Part shown: positions 1-10,051 of the stretch, piece after piece
Numbering within the stretch: the first letter of the stretch is position 1
Layout of the letters: every line of letters starts with the position of its first letter
Assembly (NCBI GenBank): GCA_027604685.1
Contig: JADHYX010000101.1
Coordinates: 2,246 to 60,593 of the forward strand
Length of the DNA: 58,348 nucleotides
Origin: Lobulomyces angularis
Taxonomy: Eukaryota; Chytridiomycota; Chytridiomycetes; Lobulomycetales; Lobulomycetaceae
Direction of reading: 5' to 3'
The notes under the pieces: model-generated
The model's database searches: none
Seen by the model: the letters and a program-made list of their open reading frames with translations, nothing else
What the model was told of the DNA's origin: nothing
Position numbers and translations under genes: made by a program

Positions 1-54
1 AAAAAAAAAGAAAAAGAAATAATAAATAAATAAATTTTTAAAACTAAAAAGTAC

Positions 55-367
55 CTATGGATATTCCTTCCGATTTAACTAAAATCACAGAATTTCTTTT
101 TAGTAGAGAACTTTTTTTAACAAACAATTTTAAATTGACATCCTCATCTTTTTTTATATTAATTTCTTCATTTTTTTCAACAAAATTTTTTTTTGATATC
201 TCAACCTCTTCTCCCTCACTTTCCAAAATCTCTCCTTCCTCTTGGTAAAAATCAACTGTATCATTCCAATCTTTACTACTATTATTTTTGGTTGTCAGGT
301 TGTTTATGATTATGTTTTTTGATGTTGAATTTGTTGTTGAACCATCATCCTTTAAATCCGTTTCCAT
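55..367 (-). CDS. Hypothetical protein, first exon only (partial)
   Basis: An open frame starts with ATG at 367 on the minus strand and reaches a likely splice donor (ATAG then GTAC) at 54/55. The rest of the gene lies beyond the window edge. The visible ~104 residues are polar and low-complexity, with an Asn/Thr-rich start (NNLTTKNNSS), an acidic stretch (EEGEILESEGEEVEISKK) and a Lys-rich end. No domain is recognised. EGEI-type acidic tracts occur in several RNA-processing proteins, but that is too weak to assign a role. Strand and start are fairly secure because the opposite-strand frames look non-coding. Confidence 0.5.
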
Positions 368-1001
368 TTTAAAAATAGTTTTTGAGTTTGTCTTAAAAAA
401 TTTTTTATTTTTTTTTTTTTTTTTATTTTCAAAAACATCAAACAGAATAATAATAAGTCTTATATTTTAATGTTTTTTTATTAAAAGTCTTTTTGGAAAA
501 AATTTTGAAAATTATATGAATTCATCAATAATTTTTTTTTAAAGAACATGGTAGTCTTTTGTGAGGAAGGAAAATTTTGGAATAATAATTTGTAATTATG
601 GAAGATAAATTACAAAAAGAAAGAATCTGCATGCTAAAATGGCTTTATTTTCTTAACAAACACATAATTTTAATAACAAATTTACTTTCTTAAGTGTGAC
701 AACTGATAATTCTAGTTTTCAAATTCTTATAATATATATAAAAAAGTAGAGCTAGCAAGTGTTTTTTTTTTAAAGCAGTTTACACATTACAAAAGGATTG
801 TAGAGGATGGCAAGGCTGATACCGTTATTTTTTTTTTTTAAAAAAAAAAAACCTGTCTAGACTATTTAATTTTAAATAACTTCTTTTTTATTATTATGAA
901 TTTACAAATACATTGAAAAAGATGAAGTTTATTTTTTTGCTCATTAAAAAGACTTAGACGCGTAAAAAAACTTAAAAATTCCTTTGAGGCCAGAAAAATA
1001 A
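368..1001. other. Intergenic spacer
   Basis: AT-rich spacer with long T and A runs (for example around 400-425 and 830-850). It lies between a leftward gene and the rightward profilin gene, so it should hold both promoters. No ORF, RNA gene or convincing TATA element was seen. Confidence 0.5.
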
Positions 1002-1544
1002 ATGAACTCCATTTTAAGCGAAGCACTGCTATCGACTAAACATATCCAGCATGCAGCGATAATAAGAAAGAAGGATGGTGCAGTGAAGGCAAAATCCAAC
1101 GGGCTTCAGGTGAACCAAAAAAGCTAGAATAACATAGTGTTTAGCGTAAAAAATAAAAATTATAATTGATAGGTGCTAGTTGGCGATTGTGAAAAGATTA
1201 ACAAAGCATTCGATTCACCTCTAGATATTCGTTCTGCTGAACATGGGCTTACTTTTTTCGAGAATCAATATAAAATAGTTCGGGCAGGTTTGCTCCCTTT
1301 CTCATACACTCTTGAATGTTTATTATTTCCTAGATAACTTATCCATTTATGGCAAAACCATTGACAAATCAGGATTGATTATTTGCAAAACCATCAACCA
1401 TTACATTATTTGCACGTATGATTCTACGATGTATTGTTCAGTTGCAGTTGGTAACCTACAATATTTTTTTTTATCTAATACCAAATCAAATTCATAGAGG
1501 CCGTTGAGAAACTTGCTGAATATTTTAGAAAGAAAAGTAAATAA
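1002..1544 (+). CDS. Profilin (actin-monomer binding)
   Basis: Profilin binds G-actin, polyproline and phosphoinositides and controls actin assembly in the cytoplasm. Four exons give one frame of 128 residues, the normal profilin length: 1002-1109, 1173-1287, 1334-1450 and 1498-1544. Recognisable family blocks in order are AAIIRKKDGAVKAKSNG (early beta strands), AEHGLTF then YKIVRAD, the hallmark LSIYGKTIDKSGLIICKT, and the C-terminal helix AVEKLAEYF. The N-terminus reads MNSILSEALLS rather than the usual MSWQ form, so the polyproline-binding tryptophan near residue 3 is absent in this model. Either the lineage is divergent or a short upstream exon was missed. The first donor, GTGAAC, is also non-consensus. 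The four consistent intron phases make the identity very likely. Confidence 0.88.
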
Positions 1545-2124
1545 GCCGGAAGTCGCAATCCGTTCAATAATGTTTATGTAACTTTTAATTATAATCATCT
1601 ATTTAGTTATTTATGAAAATGAATATTAATAAAAAAAAAAAGAAAAAAAAACATTGAAAAAATCAAAAAAATCAACATAGTGCAAAAAAAAAATTTAAGA
1701 AAAACAAAATATTGCATCAAATATTTTGTTTTTTTTATTCAAGTTTATCCAGATTCTCGACCTCAAGAAGTACTTAATTCTTTTCGTAAACTACTTTAAT
1801 TTTTTTTTAAAATTCATCAAAATTTATTTAAAAACTTTTTTCATAAAAGCAATAAAAGTACTTAATAAGCAAAACAAGGTGAATATTCTTTAATTTTTCA
1901 AGTGTGGGGTTTGGTTGGCACTTTGTTTAACTTCTTTTTTTAAAATATTATTTTTTTGGTTAAAAATAATTAAAAAAAAAAAAAAAAAAAAATTGTTTCT
2001 AGTAAACTCTAGAAATATATAAAAATATAAAAGATTTTTAATATTAAAAACAAAACAATAAAATTTTTTTTTTAAATTTTTATTTTAAATAGAAGTTAGA
2101 AATTTTTAAATAACTCATATAACA
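1545..2124. other. Intergenic spacer
   Basis: Extremely AT-rich, with A and T runs at 1620-1730 and an A-run at about 1973-1991. It separates the profilin stop from the start of the WW gene. It contains a short near-palindrome, caaaatatt...aatattttg, near 1705-1730 that might act in 3' end formation. No gene was seen. Confidence 0.4.
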
Positions 2125-4278
2125 ATGCACGAATCTTACACACCAATTGCAATTAACTCTAGAATTGAAACCGAAGAGGTGCTTGGTCCTCTTCCTGACA
2201 ATTGGGAAAAATCTCCTTGGGGAAAAACTGGTAAATCAATATTAAGAAGTGAAATAAATTTTTTCCTATTTAACTACCAAAAATTATAGGAAGATATTTT
2301 TTTGTAGATCACAACACTAAAAATACCACCTGGGTTGATCCTAGAACGTATCATTTAAGAAAGCACGACATCAAGGAAATTGTCGCTGGAGAATTGCCTT
2401 ATGCATGGGAAGAAGTTTTTGACCATGCTTGCGGTATTTATTACATCGACCATATTACTCAAAGCCACTTTTTGGATGCTCCTTGGGAAGAGCATGTTAG
2501 AAATCAAGTATTGAATCTACAAAATCAGCTTTCTGAGGAAAATAAAATATTAGAATTACAATTACAAAAAGAAAAAGAGAAAAAGCAGGAATTAGAGGCA
2601 GCTGAACAAAAGTACAGAGATTTGACTGAAAAAAGGGCAAAATTAGAGATGGAAATCAAAGAATTAGAAGGCAATGTTGCAGGGAAAAATTCTGCAGCGG
2701 TTAGTGATGAATTACGTGGCGAGCTTCAAGAGGTAACACAACAGTTACAAGAAGAAAAAGTTGAAGTTGATAACTTTAATGATGAGCATGAAAGATTACA
2801 AAAAGAAATTGATGCTTACCAAGTTAAACTAAGAGAATTACGCGCAGTCAATGAAAAACTACAGCAAGATAATGAATATTTAGCCGAAAACTCGAAGCAA
2901 CAGAATGACGGTTTAATTGAGATGAGAAATATGATAGAAATGGAAGCCGCACAAAGAGCCGCTTTAGAACAATACATTAAGCAACTGAAAATGGAAGTAA
3001 TTCAGTTATACAATCCAGAAGAAGCTGACAAAGTTAAGCAATTAGAAGAAGAAAATGAAGCTAATGCTGATGAATTAATTGTTGACGCCCCTCTACCAGA
3101 ATCTGGTGTGTTGGCAGCTGAAGAAGAATTAATGAAATTGAGGGAAAGGTTGCAAGAAGAAAGAGATGAGAGAGAAAGGTTAAAGAAAGTCACTGAAACC
3201 TTAGAAGCGGAAAGAAGTAAAGTTCAAATGGAAAATGAAAGCTCGGTATAAATATCTAATAAAATTTTTTCTAAAAAAAGTAAAACCAACTTTTTTTAAA
3301 AAATTATAATAGGGTTTGTATGCATTGCCCACTTGGATAAAAGAGTTAAACGTTTCCCAAAGCCAACCTGCTTCAAGTACCTTAAGAATTAAAATATCAA
3401 AAATGAAAGAAAATCCTGATGCTATGGGTTTTGGGGAAAAGTTGATGATGTTTGAACACCAAGCAAATGGAGGAAAAACTCCTCATGGTGTCAGAGAGGA
3501 AATAGTTGTACTTGCCAATGCAGAGGAAGTTGACGACGGTGAAGTAGAAGAAATACCAGTTGTTGTTGAAGCTGTAAACGATGATCTAGACTTAGAGGAT
3601 GAGCAACCAGCACAAAACTTTGCACAGCAACCAGCGCCTACAGAAGAACAGCAGCTTGAAGTTGAAGAACAACAACAACCACAAGCTGAAGAACAACAAC
3701 AACCACAAGTTGAAGAACAACAACCACAGGTTGAAGAACAACAACCACAGGTTGAAGAACAACAACAAGTTGAAGTACAACAACAACCACAAGTTGAAGA
3801 ACAACAACCACAGGTTGAAGAACAACAACCACTGGTTGAAGAACAACAACCACAGGTTGAAGAACAACAACAAGTTGAAGTACAACAACAGATTGAAGTA
3901 CAACAACAGGTTGAAGAACAACAAGAAGTTGAAGAACAACAACTACAAGTTGAAGAACAACAAGAAGTTGAAGAACAACAACCACAAGCTGAAGAACAAC
4001 AACAAGTTGAAGAACAACCACAAGCTGAAGAACAACAACAAGTTGAAGAACAACTACACGCTGAAGAGCAACAACAACTAGAAGTTGGAGAACTTCATAA
4101 TAGTGAGGAATTACAGCCGGAGTTTGCAGATCAACAAAATATTGGGCAAGCCGAAGAATTAACAGAGAAAACCTCTTCCGAAGAAGTTCCTCCATTACCA
4201 ACTAAAGTGAATTACTTGAAGGAGGCTGACGTTAATACAGATGAAAAATCAACCCAAGAAGCTGTAGAACAAAATTAA
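2125..4278 (+). CDS. Tandem-WW, coiled-coil protein with Q/E-rich repeat tail (KIBRA/MAGI-like WW pair)
   Basis: Three exons (2125-2230, 2290-3245, 3313-4278) encode about 675 residues. WW1 (about residues 26-60) has LPDNWEKSPWG and HNTKNTTWVDPR. WW2 (about 78-110) has ELPYAWEEVFDHACGIYYIDH but lacks the second tryptophan, with FLDAPW instead. WW modules bind proline-rich PPxY-type ligands. A long charged coiled coil follows (about residues 120-390), then a tail dominated by VEEQQPQ units, about residues 440-600. The two WW domains plus coiled coil resemble KIBRA/WWC, a Hippo-pathway scaffold, while the WW sequences also resemble those of MAGI. The C2 domain of KIBRA and the PDZ/guanylate-kinase domains of MAGI are not visible. 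It is probably a cytoplasmic or cortical scaffold; orthology is unproven. Confidence 0.75.
3655..4085 (+). repeat. In-frame tandem repeat coding for (V/A)EEQQ(Q)PQ
   Basis: About 430 bp of imperfect 18-24 bp units (GTTGAAGAACAACAACCACAG and variants) within the last exon of the WW gene. Unit length varies in multiples of three, so the frame is kept. All three plus-strand frames stay open for long stretches, which creates spurious ORFs on both strands. Confidence 0.9.
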
Positions 4279-4840
4279 TTATTTTTCAATTACATTTTTC
4301 TTTTTTTTTGATAATCAATTATTTTATATAAAGCTATCTTTTTTTTATATTATTATATCTTTTTTTTTTTTTTGTTTAAATGTTTATTTTATTCAATATT
4401 TTTTTCAATTTTTTATATATTAATAACACATGGTAGTTCTTTTTTTTCAATGTCCTAATATTTCTTCTTATTATCGTTACTTTTATTGATAGCTTTTAGT
4501 CTTTCTTGGTTTTGGCGCCAGATCTCTTATGGTGATCTAGAGAAATTTAAATATAGCACAGTAGCCTTCTTCGATACGATTCTGAAATAAATTTGGAACA
4601 ACATTTTGGGGTTTTTTTGGAAATTCAAGTTACTTGATGGTTGGAGTTTGAGCTTTTGCTATCGAAGACTTAGAATTTAAAAGCTACAATCCAAAAAATT
4701 TCACGAAATTAGCAAAGTTCTATTAATACCTGCTGTTCCTTCAAAAATTTAGTAAGAAAAATTTTTTATCTTATTCATCATTATCATCATTAAAAAAAAT
4801 AAAAATTAAGTCTTTCTACACCTAAAAAACTAATGCTGCA
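4279..4840. other. Convergent 3' intergenic region
   Basis: Lies between the stop of the rightward WW gene and the stop of the leftward RhoGAP gene. It is T-rich just after 4278, a likely poly(A)-site area, and slightly more mixed at 4440-4760. No supported coding exon was found on either strand. Confidence 0.4.
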
Positions 4841-7524
4841 TTAATCAGAAGATCCATCAAAAATCCAATCTGTCTGCAGTAAAATATCTTCAATTAATTT
4901 ATTGTGTATATTCATAGCCATAATGTTATCAAATCCTGAATTTCCGGCTGGCATTTTAATTAATGTAGGCCTAAAAATTGGTAAAAATTATATGGCAGCT
5001 TCTTTCGATATATTACCCAAAAACTATTGCAAGATTGCTAGGTTCCATCTTATTTACAACACTTTCATCCGTTACCCTAAAAAAAGTTAATTTTTTTAAT
5101 GCAAAGTTAATTTGACGATTACCGTTGTAAATGCCTCATTAAATATTCCAATGTATCATAATTGACAGTAGGTAGAGACTGTATCAAAGTCTTTAAGGAA
5201 ATTAATTTCGTATCATAATCTTCAATGGCTTAGAAAAGTTAAAACGACACACGTTTCTTAATACTTACTACATGCGTTGACAAATTGTTCATACATTGAC
5301 ATGGGAAATAATGGAGTAGTCAGCTCTCTAAAATATACTAAAAAATGTATTAATAAAAAACTTAGTTTACTCACATTTTAATAAACTTGCTATCGCATTT
5401 ATATCCAAACTTTCTTCACTTAAGTTAACTGCTTCATCTGCAAAACAAATTATTAAGTAGAAATTGTCACAAATGTGTATTACGTCTATCATACTTCGCT
5501 TTCAAATCTTTAATTACAGATGAAGTGCCGCTTAATCTATAGATACCTTGGCTTAACAAGCCTCTAAATTCTACTTCTTTGACACAGTCTAAAACTATTT
5601 TTGGTATATGATATTCAAAATTGATTTGACTTTCTAAGCTATTTTCAAAAACTTTTTCTAATTCTAAATTATTATATTTGTTATAATCAATGATATTTGA
5701 TTGTGAGTTTGAACTTTGATTTACATTACTATTGCTCGGTGAATTTTTCTTATTAAAAAACCCAAATTTGCTGGATTTTTTAGATTGCTGAGGAGTTATT
5801 ATTGAAGAAGTTTGCTGCTCTTGTTCAGAACCTCCTGAAGAACTTCTGAACCGAGAAGGAACTACAATGTTTATATTGGAGAAAATTATTAAGATTTTTT
5901 CATATTTTTTTATAAAAATTATACTTTTCATAAGTATCGAAGTAGATTTCTTTTCTGACGACAAAATAGGGTTCTTTACAAAAATTAAGTTGATTACTAA
6001 ATAAAAAATGAGTTATTTGTTATCTTTCACTATTTATTACCTTCATCAACCTAATTAATAAAGAAATTGTGATGTTAATATGAAACTAAAAAACAAAAAG
6101 CTACCTCTTTGATTGCATTATTTTCAACAAAGCATTCAGAAATACAGTCCATCCAACTAAGCATATCACTCTCGTTTAAACTTAAAAATAAAAATTGATC
6201 TTCTCCATTATTTTCAACACAACTTAAACTAAAAACATTTTTTTTTTTGGAGTCAGTTTTTGAGGCGTTTTCTATAACAAAACTCTTTAACTTGATTAAG
6301 CTTTTTGGTTTTTCAATTTTCTTTTTAAAAGTCAACATTATTGTAAATTAAAATATAAATATTATACCTTGCTTTTACCAGGTTGATGCTTAAAAAAAAA
6401 AATAAATCCCACAACTACAACACACCAATAATTTTTCCAAGTACTTTTTTTTTTCATTCCAGATACAGCACTTACTTCTTGTTGTTGCCCACTCGCAACC
6501 AGTTCATTGTTTTTTGCTTTTGATTTAAATTTCTTCCCAATCATTCCCTGCTTTTTGATATACTCGTTTGGAATAAAGTTGAAGTAGTCCAGATTCATCT
6601 CACTAAAATTTAACCCCTCTTCTTCATCCTCCTCTTCCTTATGATCATTCACATTAACTTCAAGGTTGAGATTCATAGGAGCTTCAGGTAGCGACTCAGA
6701 AGAATTCTAAATGAAAAATGTTATAAAAGTAAATGCAAAAAAAAGAAGGTATTTACATTCTTTTCAAAAGCTTTAGTCCATTCTAAATCATTGTACGCTT
6801 CATTTTCAACAGAATCTTTTTCATTAGGTAAGTTCCAGCTCGTTTCCCCTTAAAAAAAAACTAAAAATCAAATTTTTATGTGTTCGTTACCTGTAGTTGG
6901 ATTCCAGTAATAAGTTTGACCTTGATCGTTCTGAACAGGTTGCCAAACATCATTACTTAATGCGGTAAAGGGAGGTAAATTGTCATCTGGTTGCTCATTT
7001 AAAGATGCTTTAACTGTCAAATCAACTAACGTTTCTTCCAGTTTTCCTTTTTCGTTATTTTCTGGACTATTAATTTTGTCAACTTGCTCAGTACTCAACA
7101 AGTTATCAATGCTTTCTTTATTATCAGTGAAATCGACAACTGGAATGTCCCTACTAGCAACGTTGAGTATTTGTGTTTCGTTAAAGCTGTTACTATTTCC
7201 AAAATTCTCTATATTAGTATCAGCGTCAAAATCACCGGTAGCAATATTTTCAGAAGCATTCGAGTCTAATTGATTTACAATAATTTGTTGACCAGTCACC
7301 TTAACTCTATTAGCAGGAAAAAAACTAAAGTATTTATTTGCATTAAACGTAAATATACACTATTCGAAATACCCAAGAACCATCCTATTTGGGTCAGTAT
7401 AGCCAGTAAACCAGTCCGAGTTGCACATTTCCGTTATGTATATTGTATCAGAAGCACAGAAAGAAATTTCGTTGTCTTCAATAGCTTCATAGTCAAAAGA
7501 AGCGATTCCCAGAGTAACTATCAT
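4841..7524 (-). CDS. SH3-WW-PH-RhoGAP protein (ARHGAP9/12/15/27-like Rho GTPase activator)
   Basis: A multi-exon minus-strand gene. Exon 1 (7524-7373) encodes an SH3 domain starting MIVTLGIASFDYEA, completed by LGFFPANRV after the first intron (7372-7325). Exon 2 (7324-6891) ends in a WW domain, joined across an intron as YYWNPTTG then ETSWNLP. Exon 4 and the next (about 6706-6105) form a PH domain (KKQGMIGKK, TWKNYWCVVV, LSWMDCISE). The RhoGAP domain runs from about 5640 to 4850 over several exons and carries the arginine finger in GLLSQGIYRLSG, then RELTTPLFPMSMYEQF, YLMRHLQR and MEPSNLAIVFGPTL. It should speed GTP hydrolysis by Rho/Rac/Cdc42 at membranes. The order matches the CAMGAP family. 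Splicing between 6105 and 5860 is uncertain. Confidence 0.85.
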
Positions 7525-7647
7525 TCTTCTAATACTAGAGAAAAACACTTTTTCTTTGAAATTTACTTTTTATCAGAGTTACCACTTTAATTTTAATTTG
7601 GATTAAAATTTTTTTCCACATTATAAAAATAGTATAAATATTACCCA

Positions 7648-9774
7648 ATGCGAAAGCTGGCTTACAGCGGAAAAAAGAAGTAAATTTCCTATATTTTTAT
7701 TATTCTTTACTGTATTTCTTAAAATGAAAACATAGGAAAGAGCAGTTAAAAGAAAAAAAATTAAGAAAAAGTGAAAGAAAAAATGACGGGGACTCTCTAT
7801 CTGAATCAACAATTCAAGAAAATTTTACTCCTGCATTTAACATTAATAATTTAGAAGATGATTTAAATAATTTAACATTGAAGGATAAGAAAAGTGTTTC
7901 AGAATTGGACTCAAAATTTAATTCGATAAGTAAAGAAAAAGTAGAGGAAGAAAAATCAAGAGCCAGACTTCCATTTGAAAGGCTACCATCGTCTGCACTT
8001 AAAATTGGTTATGAGGACTTGTATGAAAATAATAACTTTATTGACATTCCAAAAAGAGGTCATTGGACGGAATTGGATACGAAAGAAACATTAGAGCAAC
8101 GAGAACAAGAAAAATTTGACGCTTGGTTACAAAATGTGTATTCTAAGTTTAATGCACAGAGTTTGTCATGGTTTGAAGAAAACTTAAATGTTTGGAGACA
8201 ACTGTGGAGAGTGGTTGAAATTTCAGAAATTATACTATACGTTGTTGACATTAGACATCCTATCGTACATTTTCCGCCATCAATTTACTTTTATGTAGTT
8301 GAGGAAATGAAGAAAAAGTTGGTTCTTGTTTTTAATAAAGTAAGCAGTTTACTTTTTGTTTATGCAATGATAACACTAGCTCTTATTGTTCAATATCAAA
8401 GGAGAAATTTTAATTATGTAACTCACAATAGGTGGATTTAGTGGAACGCAAAGTTGTGGAAGAGTGGGAGCAATACTTTAAATTGAAATTTCCGAACTTA
8501 ACATTTGCAACCTTCAGTTATTATCCCGAGGAAGCGTTTTACATCAGAAATGAACTGAATAAAAAATTTACAAGAAAGGAAACAAAAGTTAAGTACAAGC
8601 GGTATCAGAAAGCTTATGGAGTAATTCAGTTACTAAAAGCCTGTAAAAATACTAAAGCAGTAAAAAATGGAATTGTAGTTGATTTTAATGAATGTTAAAC
8701 TTTTTTTTTTTAATTTTCACCTATCTTACGTGTATTTTTTTTTTTTTGTAGTGATAAAATTGATAGATTCCAATATAAAAAAAATGGAAACACTATTGGA
8801 AACAAAAAAAAAAAGTGAGGTATCTAAAAGTGACCGAAAGAGAGAGAAAAATGAGTTGCGATCTAGTTTTAAAAATGTTGACATAAAAATAAAAGACCTG
8901 GATCAGGATAATTACTTATCAGATACCAAAGAAAAAAACGTGCACAATTTTAAGGACGATGAAGATAGCGATGAATTTGATTCATCCACTGATGAGGAGG
9001 ATTCGTATTATATGAATGTCCACGCTGTAGAAGAACCTCATGCTAACAGTAGTGGATTGGAAGAATATTCTCAGATTCAGTTAGTTGCTAATAAGGATAT
9101 GCTTACTATTGGCTTAATCGGTATTTTTCCAATTTTTTTTGTGATCCCAACAAGTTTTTATAGGGCATCCAAATGTGGGAAAATCCAGCTTAATTAATTC
9201 TATTGTTGGAAAGAAGGTGGTTTCAACCTCTCGAACACCTGTAACAGAATACACTTTTCTGCAGTTTAATTTATTTAAATTTTAGGGTCATACTAAGCAC
9301 TTTCAGACAAGTACTTTTACATTCATAATTTTTTAATACTTAACTTAATATCCTTTAAAAGTTAATTTGAACTCATTTATCAGAGTTTGTGACTGTCCAG
9401 GTTTAGTATTTCCATCCATAATACCTAAGCCATTGCAGATATTATCTGGAATGTATAAAATAGCACAGGTGAAGGAACCTTATTCTTCCGTGCAATATTT
9501 GGCGGAAAGAATTAATTTGGAGAAAGCATTAGGATTATTGAATCAAAATGATAATGATAAGAGTAATGTAGAATGGAGCGCATGGAAGATTTGTGAGGGT
9601 ATTTTTTGTTCACCTTAAATTTAAACTAGTTTTATAATAGAATTTGCATTAAAAAAAGGATTTTTAACCTCAAAAGCTGGAAGACCAGACACATATCGTG
9701 CTGCAAACTTAATTCTAAGACTATGTTGTGATGGAAAAATATTATTATGTTTTCGACCTAACTTTTTAAAATAG
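7648..9774 (+). CDS. GNL1: GNL1-type circularly permuted GTPase (HSR1/MMR1)
   Basis: A ribosome-biogenesis-type GTPase of the YlqF/YawG group. The G motifs come in permuted order: NK|VDL (G4, split by an intron at 8340-8431), then HPNVGKSS (G1, about 9166), SRTPGHTK, and CDCPGLVFP (G3, about 9389). GNL1 signatures include RQLWRVVEISEIIL, DIRHPIVHFPP, a KEPYSSVQYLA stretch and a C-terminus ending LCFRPNFLK. The start at 7648 is chosen because a first exon (7648-7679) joined at 7736 restores the basic GNL1 N-terminus, RKLAYSGKKKKEQLKEKK, which is probably a nuclear or nucleolar signal. An acidic insert, DEDSDEFDSSTDEEDS, precedes G1. At least seven exons. The 9250-9370 introns are placed by family alignment; the 8694-8751 intron has a weak donor. 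Confidence 0.88.
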
Positions 9775-10051
9775 ATTTGTCTTTCTGCGGCCTTTGGAAT
9801 TTTATACTTTATTTAAAAAATATATAAATTATAGTAAAACATGAAAATGGAATAAGGGAAATGGTTTTTTAATAAACTTGCACTACTAAAATTAGAAAAA
9901 ATATTATTGATTGGTTAAAAAAGTGTGGAACAAATTATTTAAAAATAAAAAAAAAAATTAACTTTTTGATAGTAACTATAATTTCTTTAATAGTTTATAT
10001 TAAATTCTTTAGTAGCAGACTGCAATAAAATTAATCATTTTAAGATTATTT

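Noticed and set aside
3592..4201. Long ORFs on both strands across the Q/E repeat region (for example a Leu/Phe-rich minus-strand frame)
   Set aside because: They are reading-frame shadows of the GAA-CAA-rich tandem repeat in the WW gene; composition is purely repetitive and no splice partners exist.
4902..5090. Plus-strand 62-residue ORF in the region after the WW gene
   Set aside because: The opposite strand encodes the last RhoGAP exons with strong family matches (NLAIVFG, PTLIKMPAGN), so this ORF is a shadow.
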